This document shows positions 1 to 7,275 of a stretch of 25,337 nucleotides of DNA, in pieces. Source of the stretch: Alphaproteobacteria bacterium (lineage in GTDB: Bacteria > Pseudomonadota > Alphaproteobacteria > Geminicoccales > Geminicoccaceae); assembly GCA_026982585.1 (NCBI GenBank), contig JALSGW010000103.1, positions 1 to 25,337 of the forward strand, in the 5' to 3' direction. Below the pieces are notes generated by a model that was not told the origin of the DNA, ran no database searches, and saw only the letters and a list, made by a program, of their open reading frames with translations. Within the stretch, counting starts at the first letter, position 1. Each line of letters starts with the position of its first letter. The translations under genes and the position numbers were made by a program.

Positions 1-81
1 GTGGACGGCCGCCCGCTGGGCCGGGGCCGGGAGGGGGAGGTGACCCGCACGCTGCGCCGCGCGCTCGCCCGCCCCGGCTGA
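1..81 (+). CDS. C-terminal end of a class IV aminotransferase (D-amino-acid transaminase-like), partial
   Basis: An open frame enters the window at base 1 and stops with TGA at 79-81, giving 26 residues. The string VDGRPLGRGREGEVTR resembles the conserved tail of class IV PLP aminotransferases such as D-alanine aminotransferase, where 'DG-P-GdG-pGpvTr-L' closes the protein. None of the catalytic part is in view, so branched-chain aminotransferase or aminodeoxychorismate lyase relatives remain possible. It lies on the same strand as the DUF411 gene, about 100 bases upstream of it. Confidence 0.5.
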   Translation: MDGRPLGRGREGEVTRTLRRALARPG

Positions 82-185
82 GGCGGGGGCGCGATGTCGC
101 ACGAGGGCCCCGCCCCGTGGCCGCGGACGGGCGCCTGTGGCAGCATGGCGGCGGGACGATCCGCCGCTCTTGGGGGAGACGGAGC

Positions 186-641
186 ATGATCCGGAAAGCG
201 CTGCACATCGCCGCCCTCGCGCTGCTCGCCCTGCCGCTCGTCGCCGGCGCTGTGGCGGCGCAGGAGGTGCGGCTCTACAAGACCCCCTGGTGCGGCTGCT
301 GCACCGCCTGGGGCCGCTATCTGGCCGCCGCCGGCTTCACCGTGCGCGCCGAGGACCTCGAGGACCTCACCCTGGTCAAGACCATGGCCGGGGTGCCGGC
401 GCGCCTGCAGGCCTGCCACACCGCGGTGATCGCCGGCTATGTGGTGGAGGGCCACGTGCCGCTGGCCGCCATCCGGGAGCTGTTGGACGAGCGTCCCGAG
501 GTGCGCGGGATCGCGGTGCCGGGCATGCCGGCCGGCTCGCCGGGCATGGGCGGCCCGCCCGAGACCTACACCGTCTTCGCCTTCACCGCCGAGGGCGAGA
601 TCCGCCCCCTCGCCGCCTTCCGCGGCGAGCGCCGGCTCTAG
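186..641 (+). CDS. Exported DUF411 metal-binding protein
   Basis: This 151-residue protein starts at the ATG preceded by GGGGGAG and GGAG (172-184). An upstream in-frame GTG at 117 would bury the signal peptide, so I rejected it. Residues 1-25 form a signal peptide ending AVAAQ, so the mature protein should be periplasmic. The mature start carries YKTPWCGCC (Cys36, Cys38, Cys39), followed by CH at 77-78, His90 and a Met/Gly-rich GMPAGSPGMG segment. This is the DUF411 pattern, a thioredoxin-like fold often found near copper resistance genes. Copper or another soft metal is the likely ligand, but no metal transport gene is visible beside it. It converges on the sulfotransferase gene, with only 15 bases between the two stop codons. 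Confidence 0.85.
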   Translation: MIRKALHIAALALLALPLVAGAVAAQEVRLYKTPWCGCCTAWGRYLAAAGFTVRAEDLEDLTLVKTMAGVPARLQACHTAVIAGYVVEGHVPLAAIRELLDERPEVRGIAVPGMPAGSPGMGGPPETYTVFAFTAEGEIRPLAAFRGERRL

Positions 642-656
642 GCCCGCACCGGCCGC

Positions 657-1763
657 TCAGGCCGCCGCGCGCACGACCTCGGCAAGCCGCCGCCAGAGCG
701 CCCCGGTCTCCTCGACCAGCGCCCGCTCCTCCTCGGCCGTGAAGGCCGGCGCATAGTAGTCGGGACGGCTGAGCCGGGCCGCCAGCTCGTCGCGCTCGCG
801 CACCGAGAGCGGCAGCTCGACGTGCGCGAACACCGCCGCCAGCACCTCCGCCGGCCGGTCGCACAGCGCCTCGTAGGACACCAGCCGCACCCGGGCGGCG
901 AGTTCCCGGTCCGCCTCCAGCTGCCCCAGCAGGAACCCGTAGAGCTGGCGCCAGTAGCGGGCGAACGCCCGCACCTCCTCGCCCCGCGCAAGCAGCGCCT
1001 CGAGCTCCCGCACCGCCTCCCCGCAGCCGGTGTTGATGAAACGCACATCGAGCCCGAACTCGAAGTGCCCGACCCGGCGCATGTGGGCGAGGATGCGGGG
1101 ATCGCGCCGCTCCTCGCGGCAGAACAACCGGTGCTGCTTGACCAGCGAGGCGACGTGCCAGCGGGGATCGCGCACCGGCACCAGGATGCGGGCGTCGGGG
1201 AAGAGCTTGAGGAGATAGGGCAGGCGGGTGAGGTTGTAGTTGTTCTTGCACGCATAGCGCCGCCCGCCGCGCACCAGCAGGATCTTGCGGATGTGGTCGC
1301 GATAGAAGCGCTCGAAGGCGGGATGGGCGACCGTGCGGTCGAGCCGGTTGTCCCGGCGCGGATCGTGCAGATGCGGGAAGAAGGCCATCCAGACGACCTC
1401 CTCCATCGCCTCGGGACTGTCCGGGGTGACGTAGATGCGGTCGCGATGGGCCCGCTCCCTGGGCGGCACGTCGCCCCGGTAGAGATGGGCGAAGGCGCGG
1501 TTCCAGAAGATCGGGGTGAAGACCGGCGGATAGTCCCGGTAGCGATGGGTGGCCACCTCCGGGCGCGAGGCGAGGAGCTCGAGCAGGATGGTGGTGCCGG
1601 AGCGGGCCAGCCCGGTGATGTAGATGGGCCGGTCGATGGGACAGGCCGCGAGCTCCTCCGCGAACACCCGGCTCTCGAGCGCGCCGAGCCGCCGCCACAG
1701 GCCGCGGGTGCGGGCCACCAGGGCCCCCACCCGGTCGAGCCAGACCGGAACGTCCAGGCTCAC
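657..1763 (-). CDS. Sulfotransferase family protein (Sulfotransfer_3-like)
   Basis: This 368-residue protein probably transfers sulfate from PAPS to a hydroxyl or amino group. The 5'-phosphosulfate-binding loop is GLARSGTT at about residues 51-58, after a beta strand IYIT. The 3'-phosphate region is VRDP at 197-200 followed by a Ser (ASL). There is no signal peptide, so it should act in the cytosol or at the inner membrane face. I chose the GTG start at 1763 because it overlaps the stop of the upstream small membrane gene as GTGA, which suggests translational coupling. The frame stays open further upstream, but that part is the shadow of the membrane gene. It is the last gene of a minus-strand run that has two more sulfotransferases. 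The acceptor is unknown; a surface glycan or glycolipid is inferred. Confidence 0.85.
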   Translation of the reverse strand: MSLDVPVWLDRVGALVARTRGLWRRLGALESRVFAEELAACPIDRPIYITGLARSGTTILLELLASRPEVATHRYRDYPPVFTPIFWNRAFAHLYRGDVPPRERAHRDRIYVTPDSPEAMEEVVWMAFFPHLHDPRRDNRLDRTVAHPAFERFYRDHIRKILLVRGGRRYACKNNYNLTRLPYLLKLFPDARILVPVRDPRWHVASLVKQHRLFCREERRDPRILAHMRRVGHFEFGLDVRFINTGCGEAVRELEALLARGEEVRAFARYWRQLYGFLLGQLEADRELAARVRLVSYEALCDRPAEVLAAVFAHVELPLSVRERDELAARLSRPDYYAPAFTAEEERALVEETGALWRRLAEVVRAAA

Positions 1764-1990
1764 CGCACCGCGGACGATTCGCGCGGCGCCTCCCGGGCCC
1801 GCCGCCGCCGGCGCCGCAGCAGCACCTTGACCGGCCAGTAGACCACCGCCCCGATCGCAAGCCCGATCGCCACCAGCACCCCCCACAGCGCACCCAAAAG
1901 CGTGATGCCGGCGCCGGGGCCGATGTAGGCGAACGCCGCCGTCGGCACCGCCGCAAGCCCGATGGCCAGGGCCAACCATCCGCGGCGCAT
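1760..1990 (-). CDS. Small two-helix membrane protein with AYIGPGAG motif
   Basis: A 76-residue protein with an N-terminal hydrophobic segment (LALAIGLAAVPTAAFA) that looks like a signal peptide or first helix. Then come AYIGPGAG at residues 21-28, a second hydrophobic segment at about 29-52, and a very basic cytosolic tail (LLRRRRRR). The ATG at 1990 is preceded on the minus strand by GGGGAGGAG with good spacing. Short proteins with this IGPGAG sequence followed by a helix recur, as I recall, beside exopolysaccharide and sulfotransferase genes. Their function is unknown to me. Its stop overlaps the start of the downstream sulfotransferase, so the two are probably made together. It might anchor or scaffold that enzyme at the membrane, which is inference. 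Confidence 0.75.
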   Translation of the reverse strand: MRRGWLALAIGLAAVPTAAFAYIGPGAGITLLGALWGVLVAIGLAIGAVVYWPVKVLLRRRRRRAREAPRESSAVR

Positions 1991-2089
1991 GCGTCTCCTC
2001 CCCTCTCTCCTCCGTCGCCGCCTCAGGCGATGGCCGCACTGTTGGCCGAAACCGCAGGCGCGATCAAGCGCCTCCGCCACACCCCCGCA

Positions 2090-2935
2090 TCATCGTACCC
2101 GCCCCGCAAGCAGCCGCACCGCCTGCGCCTCCCACCACCCCATGCCGGCGCGCCACGGCTCCCGGAAGCGGATCTCCACCCCGCCCTGGGGCGCGAGGAA
2201 GTCGGGATTGCCGGAGAACAGATGGCTCGCCCCCGCCGCCCCGCCCCTCGCCAGGAACCGCAACCGCGCCAACGCCGCCTCCGGATCGCGGCACAAGGCC
2301 TCGTAGCTTTGCCGGTGGTAGGAGGCGAGGGCGGGCCCAAGGCGCAGGATCGCCCCCTGCAGCAGCCGCCACTTCACCGCCGTCTCGAGAAGCGGCGCCG
2401 ACGCCATGCGGCCGCCTTGGGGCAGCGGCTTGCGGCGGTGGCGGACGGCGTAGGCGACCGCCCTGGGATCGCGCAGCAGATGGACGAGATGCACCCGCGC
2501 CGCCCCGGACCGCGCAAGCGCCCAGGCGTAGGCCGGCTGCTTGGAGCCGTCGACGAGCAGACGCCCCTCCGCCGCCCGCGCGAGGCCGCGGTAGAGCCGC
2601 ACCAGCAGGAGCCTACGGCTCGGCGTCAGGGCGGCCTCGAGGGCCGCGGCGGAGAGCAGGTACTTGGCCGCCGGACGGCGCAGCGCCCGGGCGAGGGCGC
2701 GCAGCTCGGCGAGCTCCGCCCCGCCCAGCCCCGCCTCCGCGAGCGCCCGCGACCAGAAGGGACAGCGCACCACCTCCGCCCCGCAGCTGCACCGCCGCCC
2801 GGGCAACAGGGCGCGTTCGGCGAGATGGCGCACCTCGCCCACATGCACCCCGCCCAGACGGCGGGCCAGCAGCTCGCCGAGCAGGGTGCTGCCGCTGCGG
2901 GCATAGGCGGCGATGTAGAGGAGGGGGACGCTCAC
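2090..2935 (-). CDS. Sulfotransferase with internal cysteine cluster
   Basis: A 281-residue sulfotransferase of a different subtype from its neighbours. YARSGST at residues 11-17 is the PAPS 5'-phosphosulfate loop, and LLRDPRA at about 153-159 is the 3'-phosphate-binding segment. A Cys cluster (CSCG at 49-52, then Cys58) sits between them and could bind a metal or form disulfides. The C-terminal SGNPDF and FREPWR segments are typical of this bacterial subfamily. The GTG start at 2935 overlaps the stop of the upstream methyltransferase fusion as GTGA, so translation is probably coupled. About 99 bases separate it from the small membrane protein gene downstream. The substrate is unknown. Confidence 0.8.
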   Translation of the reverse strand: MSVPLLYIAAYARSGSTLLGELLARRLGGVHVGEVRHLAERALLPGRRCSCGAEVVRCPFWSRALAEAGLGGAELAELRALARALRRPAAKYLLSAAALEAALTPSRRLLLVRLYRGLARAAEGRLLVDGSKQPAYAWALARSGAARVHLVHLLRDPRAVAYAVRHRRKPLPQGGRMASAPLLETAVKWRLLQGAILRLGPALASYHRQSYEALCRDPEAALARLRFLARGGAAGASHLFSGNPDFLAPQGGVEIRFREPWRAGMGWWEAQAVRLLAGRVR

Positions 2936-4188
2936 CCCCCGCCCGCCTCCGCGAGACGGCGGCGGAAGGCGTCGGCGGGATGGAGGGCGTGGCCCTCATA
3001 CGGGGCCACCACCCAGCGCTCGGCACCCGCGAAGCGCTCGCTGAAGGCCAGCCAGCGGCGGTAGTCCTCGAGCACCTTTCCGCTCTCGTAGCGCTCCAGC
3101 ATGCGCCGGTGGCGCTTGCTCCAGCGGCGCTTGCCCGCCTCCGCCGCGCGCAGCTGGGCCGCGAGCCGCTCGGGCGGGGCGAAGATGGTGAGGATCGTCA
3201 CCCGCTCGGCGCAGGCCAGCACGTCCAGCACCGGATCCCGCGCGTAACCGTGGATGCTCGCGAAATGCGGCCGCAGGATGTCGTAGCGCAGGGCCAGGGC
3301 GTCGACCGCGGCGGGGCCGGGCCGGCGCAGCTCGGCGTCCCGCACGAGCCGGCCGAAGCGGGCGGGATCGCCGAGCTCGAGCGCCGCGGCGAGCTCCGGC
3401 AGGGCGCCCCCGAACAGGGCCGCAGCGAGGGTGCGCTTGCCGGCCGCGGTGGGGCCCGCCACCAGCAGCAGATGCCGGATGCGGCGGCGATGGGCGAGGG
3501 CGAGGAACCGGCCCTTGAACTCCGAGGGGCGGATCTCCAGCGAGGCGAACAGCCGCCGCTGCATCAAGAGCAGGTTCTCGAGCGCCTTGGGGGTCAGGTA
3601 GTAGTTCTTGAGCTTGCGCTGCGCCTCGGCGGCGGCGGGGGCCACGTAGATCACCGGATAGCGCAACAAAAGCCGCCGCATGAGGGGAAAGAGGCGCAGC
3701 TTGCGGCCGTCGTGGGGCCCCAGGGTGGCCACCTCCAATACCAGCCGCTCCCGCGCCCGATCGGCCATATGGCGCAGCAGGGTGAGGGGATCGTTGAGGT
3801 GATGGAGGAGGTTGAGGCAGAGGATGTAGTCGAAGGACTCCGCGAGCGGCTCCGCCTCGATGTCGCGCAGCTGGAACTCCACCTCGAGGCCGAGGCACTG
3901 GGCGAGCAGCCGGGCCTTGCGCAGGGCGTCGGCGTCCACGTCCAGCCCCACCACCCGCGCCGCCCCCCGCCTTTTGGCCTCGAAACAGAAATACCCGTAG
4001 TTGCAGCCGAGATCGAGCACGCTCTTGCCGGTGAGATCGGGGGGGAAGATGGCGGCCGCGGTGGCGCTGCGATCGCGCACCCCCACGCTGCGCCCCGAGG
4101 GCAGGGTGATCTTCTGATAACGGAACTCCTCCCGGAGAAGACGCTCCTCGAGCTCCTCCACCCCCACATCGACGCTTTGCGCACGCAC
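2932..4188 (-). CDS. SAM-dependent methyltransferase fused to a P-loop kinase-like domain
   Basis: A 418-residue two-domain protein. The N-terminal half is a class I methyltransferase: VLDLGCNYGYF at 57-67 is the SAM-binding motif I, followed by GLDVDADAL near 81-89 and an NLLHHLNDP segment near 126-134. Its start (FRYQKITLPSG) resembles the CmoB/DUF1698 group. The C-terminal half carries GPTAAGKRT at 245-253, a Walker A loop after a hydrophobic strand, as in kinases or chaperone-assisted NTPases. I chose the GTG at 4188 because GGGGAGGGG lies just upstream of it. An ATG at 4209 is in frame but has no ribosome binding site and would overlap the upstream gene by 20 bases. It sits between sulfotransferase genes, so it probably modifies the same product. 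The reactions of both domains are inferred from motifs only. Confidence 0.75.
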   Translation of the reverse strand: MRAQSVDVGVEELEERLLREEFRYQKITLPSGRSVGVRDRSATAAAIFPPDLTGKSVLDLGCNYGYFCFEAKRRGAARVVGLDVDADALRKARLLAQCLGLEVEFQLRDIEAEPLAESFDYILCLNLLHHLNDPLTLLRHMADRARERLVLEVATLGPHDGRKLRLFPLMRRLLLRYPVIYVAPAAAEAQRKLKNYYLTPKALENLLLMQRRLFASLEIRPSEFKGRFLALAHRRRIRHLLLVAGPTAAGKRTLAAALFGGALPELAAALELGDPARFGRLVRDAELRRPGPAAVDALALRYDILRPHFASIHGYARDPVLDVLACAERVTILTIFAPPERLAAQLRAAEAGKRRWSKRHRRMLERYESGKVLEDYRRWLAFSERFAGAERWVVAPYEGHALHPADAFRRRLAEAGGG

Positions 4189-4189
4189 C

Positions 4190-5113
4190 TCACCCCTCCC
4201 CGCATTCATGGGATTCCGCAAGGACATAGCCGAAACGGCCGAGATCCAGGTCGAAGATCTCGGCGAGCCGGCGGTTGCCGGCCGCGCAATGGGCGCGCAG
4301 CCAGCTCCGGGTGGCGGGATCGAGCCGCAGCTCCGGCCGGCGCCCCGGCAGCCGCGCCACCAGCCGCACGCCGAGCTTGAAGGCGAGCCGCGCCGGCAAC
4401 AGCCGCCCGAGGGTGCGGTGGAAGGCGATGTAGAGGGTGGTGCGGCTGGGGTTCTGCGCCGGTCGCGCGAGCAGCTCCCGCACCCCCTCCGCCTCCACCC
4501 CGAGCCAGGCGGCGAGGCGGGCGGCGAAGAGGTGCGGCTCCGCCTTGAGGAGCTCGAAGGGCAGCACCTCCACCCGCTCGCGGCCGAACAGTTCCACATA
4601 GCGCAGGATCGTGCCGCTGTAGTCGAGATCGGCCAGGATCGAGCGGTGCGGCTCCTTGAACTTGATCCGCAGCCACTCGGGGAAGGAGAGATAGTGCCCG
4701 CCCCTGAAGTACTTTCTGAGCTTCTGGAGATACCAGCCCACCAGCACCTCCTCCTGGCGGCGGATGGTGAACAACACCCGCGCCTCGGGTGCGAGCCGGT
4801 GCAGCCGTTCCGCCACCACCCCCCGGTCGGTGGCTTCATAAAGGGCGAAGTTTTCGTTGGAGAGCACGATCACCCGCCGCCGCGGCGCCCGCTCGAGATA
4901 ACGCTGCAGCACCGCCGCCACCTCCTCCGCCCGATAGCGGGTGCTGTCCTCGTAGGCGATGCGCTTGATGGCGGCGTCCAGCTCCGGGGCGGGGGCGGGA
5001 CGGCCGAGGAACAGGATGTCGGGATGGGCGGCGAACAGGTTGAGCTGCAAGGTCTTGGTGGCGGTCTTGACGAACCCCGGATGGAGGACGATGGGGGCGG
5101 GAAGGGCGAGCAT
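4190..5113 (-). CDS. Sulfotransferase-like protein (variant PAPS loop)
   Basis: A 307-residue protein, first gene of the minus-strand operon. GFVKTATKTL at about residues 13-22 matches the P-loop-like PAPS site in the 'KTGTTSL' form. FTIRRQ at about 115-120 fills the place of the 3'-phosphate-binding R(D/R)P segment but lacks its proline. The middle has a YLQKLRKYFRGG stretch and the late part has AQNPSRTT. I chose the ATG at 5113; the frame extends upstream to 5221 but that part is low-complexity and lacks family similarity. No clear Shine-Dalgarno sequence precedes the ATG. Its stop lies 2 bases before the chosen start of the downstream methyltransferase. The gene is divergent from the alpha/beta hydrolase, sharing a 106-base spacer. 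The acceptor is unknown. Confidence 0.7.
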   Translation of the reverse strand: MLALPAPIVLHPGFVKTATKTLQLNLFAAHPDILFLGRPAPAPELDAAIKRIAYEDSTRYRAEEVAAVLQRYLERAPRRRVIVLSNENFALYEATDRGVVAERLHRLAPEARVLFTIRRQEEVLVGWYLQKLRKYFRGGHYLSFPEWLRIKFKEPHRSILADLDYSGTILRYVELFGRERVEVLPFELLKAEPHLFAARLAAWLGVEAEGVRELLARPAQNPSRTTLYIAFHRTLGRLLPARLAFKLGVRLVARLPGRRPELRLDPATRSWLRAHCAAGNRRLAEIFDLDLGRFGYVLAESHECGEG

Positions 5114-5219
5114 GGGCGGACGGCGGCGGGGGGTTGGAGGCGGACGGCTGCGCCCCGCGCCCTTGCACCCTCTCCCGCCGGTCGTCAAGAAGGGAGGGGA
5201 TGCGGAGAGGGAGCCGGCC

Positions 5220-6029
5220 ATGGCGCAGGTGCGGATCGAGGGCAGGGTGGAGCGCTCCGGGGTGACGCTGCGCTATCTGCTCGAGGGCCGGGACGGGGCG
5301 CCGGTGCTGATGTTCGCCAATTCCCTCGGCACCGACCTCGACCTGTGGGACGGACAGCTGCCCGAGTTCGCGCCGCTGCTGCGGGTGCTGCGCTTCGACA
5401 TGCGCGGCCACGGCGGCTCCTCGGCGCCGCCCGGCGACTACCGGCTCGAGGAGCTGGCTTGGGATGCGGTGGCGGTGCTGGACGCCCTCGGCATCGCCCA
5501 GGCCCATCTGTGCGGCCTGTCGCTGGGCGGGCTCGTGGCCCAGATGGTGGCGCTGCGCCACCCCGAACGGGTCGCCTCCCTGGTCCTGTGCGCCACCGCC
5601 TGCCGCATCGGCGATCGCGCCGGCTGGGAGGAGCGCATCGCGCTGGTGCGCGGCGGCGGCATGACGGCGGTGGCCGAGACCATCATCGCCCGCTGGTTCA
5701 GCGAACGCTTCCGCCGCGACCAGCCCGAGCGGGTGGAGGCGGTGATGCGCATGCTGCTCGCCACCCCGCCCTCGGGCTACGCCGGCTGCTGCGCCGCCAT
5801 CCGGGACGCCGACCTGTGCGCCGAACTGGGCGCCATCCGCGCGCCGACCCTGTGCCTCGCCGGCGCCTGGGACCCGGTCACCCCGCCCTCCTGCCTCGAG
5901 GAGCTCGCAGCCCGCATCCCCAACGCCCGCATGGAGGTGCTCGAGGCGGCCCACCTGATCAACATCGAGGCCGAGGACGCCTTCCACGCCGCCCTCGGCC
6001 GCTTCCTCGCCGCCCAGGGCGCCCTGTGA
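5220..6029 (+). CDS. Alpha/beta hydrolase, 3-oxoadipate enol-lactonase (PcaD)-like
   Basis: A 269-residue single-domain alpha/beta hydrolase. The opening FANSLGTDLDLW (32-43) is very like the oxyanion region of 3-oxoadipate enol-lactonases. The triad is visible: nucleophile Ser101 in GLSLGG, Asp218 in GAWDPVTP, and His245 in EAAHLINIE. The ATG at 5220 follows a purine-rich GGAGAGGGAG. In beta-ketoadipate pathways PcaD hydrolyses 3-oxoadipate enol-lactone, but no other pca gene is in view except a distant relative of the PcaC fold just downstream (6227). The true substrate may therefore be a different lactone or ester. It is cytosolic, with no signal peptide. Confidence 0.8.
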   Translation: MAQVRIEGRVERSGVTLRYLLEGRDGAPVLMFANSLGTDLDLWDGQLPEFAPLLRVLRFDMRGHGGSSAPPGDYRLEELAWDAVAVLDALGIAQAHLCGLSLGGLVAQMVALRHPERVASLVLCATACRIGDRAGWEERIALVRGGGMTAVAETIIARWFSERFRRDQPERVEAVMRMLLATPPSGYAGCCAAIRDADLCAELGAIRAPTLCLAGAWDPVTPPSCLEELAARIPNARMEVLEAAHLINIEAEDAFHAALGRFLAAQGAL

Positions 6030-6040
6030 GGCGGACGGCG

Positions 6041-6069
6041 TTGCGCCGGCGGAAGGGCCATGCTAGGAT
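6041..6069 (+). promoter_or_regulatory. Putative sigma70-type promoter with extended -10
   Basis: TTGCGC (6041-6046), a 17-base spacer, then TAGGAT (6064-6069), with TGC immediately before the -10 giving the extended TGn form. It lies in the first AT-richer patch after the hydrolase stop and points at the AhpD-like gene, leaving a leader of about 150 bases. Confidence 0.5.
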
Positions 6070-6135
6070 TAAATACCTTGCCCCCGGGGCCGCTGCCGGG
6101 ATGTGTGCGGTGGGAATCGAAAATGTCCGAACAAA

Positions 6136-6178
6136 CCCGAGAAGTGCTTGAAAACAAACGAAAACCCCTGTTCTCGGG
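6136..6178 (+). repeat. Inverted repeat in the leader of the AhpD-like gene
   Basis: CCCGAGAA (6136-6143) pairs perfectly with TTCTCGGG (6171-6178) around a 27-base, A-rich loop. It lies between the putative promoter at 6041 and the ATG at 6227. It could be an operator-like site, or a stem in the mRNA leader. No classical terminator U-tract follows. Confidence 0.35.
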
Positions 6179-6226
6179 GGGTCCTGAAGGGGGCTTTGCG
6201 GGCCCGAAGGGGCGGGGAGGTGGAGG

Positions 6227-6811
6227 ATGATGAGGGGTGTTGCCCGCTTTGCCGTGCCGGAGACGCTCGAGGGGCTGCCGGAGGACGTGCGCGGGCGCAT
6301 GCTCGCGGTGCAGGAGAAGGCGGGCTTCGTGCCGACGATCTTCCTCCTGCTCGCCCGCCGCCCCGCCGAGTTCCGCGCCTTCTTCGCCTATCACGACGCG
6401 CTCATGGAGAAGGATTCGGGGCTCACCAGGGCGGAGCGGGAGATGATCGTGGTGGTCACCTCGGCCGCCAATCGCTGCCTCTACTGCGTGGTGGCGCACG
6501 GGGCGATCCTGCGCGTGCGGGCCAGGGATCCCCATCTCGCCGACGTGCTCGCGGTGGACTGGCGCAAGGCGGGGCTCGGCGAACGCCAGCGGGCGATGCT
6601 GGCCTTCGCCGAGAAGCTCGCGCTCTCGCCCTGGGAGGTGGAGGAGGAGGATGTCGACCGCCTGCGGGCTGCGGGCTTCGACGAGGAGGAGATCTGGGAC
6701 ATCGGCGCCATCACCGCGCTTTTCGCCATGAGCAACCGTCTCGCGCACATGGCCGACCTGCGCCCCAATGCGGAGTTCTACGATCTCGGCCGGACCAGGA
6801 AGGACACCTGA
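6227..6811 (+). CDS. AhpD-like peroxidase-related protein (carboxymuconolactone decarboxylase fold)
   Basis: A 194-residue, mostly helical cytosolic protein. NRCLYCVVAHG gives Cys84, Cys87 and His91, the CxxC-x3-H signature of AhpD-type peroxidase-related proteins in the carboxymuconolactone decarboxylase superfamily. In AhpD the two cysteines reduce peroxiredoxin partners. Here the direct partner is not visible. GGGGAGGTGGAGG precedes tandem ATG codons at 6227 and 6230; I took the first. It has its own probable promoter and a 150-base leader, so it need not be cotranscribed with the PcaD-like hydrolase. True PcaC enzymes lack the CxxC, so a decarboxylase role is less likely than thiol redox chemistry. 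Confidence 0.85.
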   Translation: MMRGVARFAVPETLEGLPEDVRGRMLAVQEKAGFVPTIFLLLARRPAEFRAFFAYHDALMEKDSGLTRAEREMIVVVTSAANRCLYCVVAHGAILRVRARDPHLADVLAVDWRKAGLGERQRAMLAFAEKLALSPWEVEEEDVDRLRAAGFDEEEIWDIGAITALFAMSNRLAHMADLRPNAEFYDLGRTRKDT

Positions 6812-7275
6812 TCGGACACGGAGGACGTTCCGCCGCGGAATGATTGATGTCCATGTGAAACCATAAACATCGCGAAACGAAGACGGTCACACGACAGTTT
6901 TATTACGTGCGAACCGTTGTTGTGTTCGCTCATGAAAGGGAAGGGAGGCGCGCCGTCATGATCATGATACTGTGTTGTCTTGCGGTGTTTGTTGTGGTGT
7001 CGTCGGCGACCGGGTCGGGCTGGGCGCAGGGATTGTCGGAGCGGGCGTGCGTCGCCTGCCTCGGGGTGGTCGTTGTCTTGCGAGGGGAATCCTTGCAGAG
7101 GTTGCGCGTGCGTTATGGCGTGAGGGCGCTGCCGGGAGGCGGCCGGCGATGTCCTCTGCGCGGGTGCGGTGCCGCGGACCGCGGCCGGGGGTGTCGGCGG
7201 TTCCGGGGCCGTGTGTGGTGTCAGCCGCGGCCGGCGGTTGTGGATGGGATCCGGATCTGAGGTGGGAGCCTGGTC
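6812..7275. other. 464-base intergenic region upstream of the ebo-type cluster
   Basis: The first part (about 6840-6935) is clearly less GC-rich than its surroundings and would suit a promoter region, but I could not find a convincing -35/-10 pair. From about 6910 the plus strand becomes G/T-rich, with runs such as TTGTTGTG and GTGTTTGTTGTGG. A weak open frame begins at 6958 (listed separately). The last 20 bases contain GGTGGGAG just before the eboF-like ATG. Confidence 0.5.
6958..7260 (+). pseudogene. Doubtful small ORF with signal-peptide-like start; possible decayed cytochrome c
   Basis: The frame opens at an ATG behind GGGAAGGGAGG and would give about 100 residues. The first 25 or so (MIMILCCLAVFVVVSSATG and on to AQG) look like a signal peptide. 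They are followed by SERACVACLG, which differs from a CxxCH haem site by one base (CTC for CAC). Beyond that the translation is Arg/Gly/Cys-rich with poor codon bias and no recognisable domain. It could be a chance frame in a G/T-rich leader or the remnant of an exported cytochrome. I cannot decide between these. Confidence 0.2.

Noticed and set aside
822..1841. Plus-strand frame opposite the sulfotransferase at 657-1763
   Set aside because: Composition is that of an antisense shadow; the minus-strand protein has PAPS-binding motifs.
5220..6811. A beta-ketoadipate pathway pair (pcaD plus pcaC)
   Set aside because: The second gene has the CxxC-x3-H of AhpD-like proteins, which PcaC lacks, and it has its own promoter. 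No other pathway genes are present.
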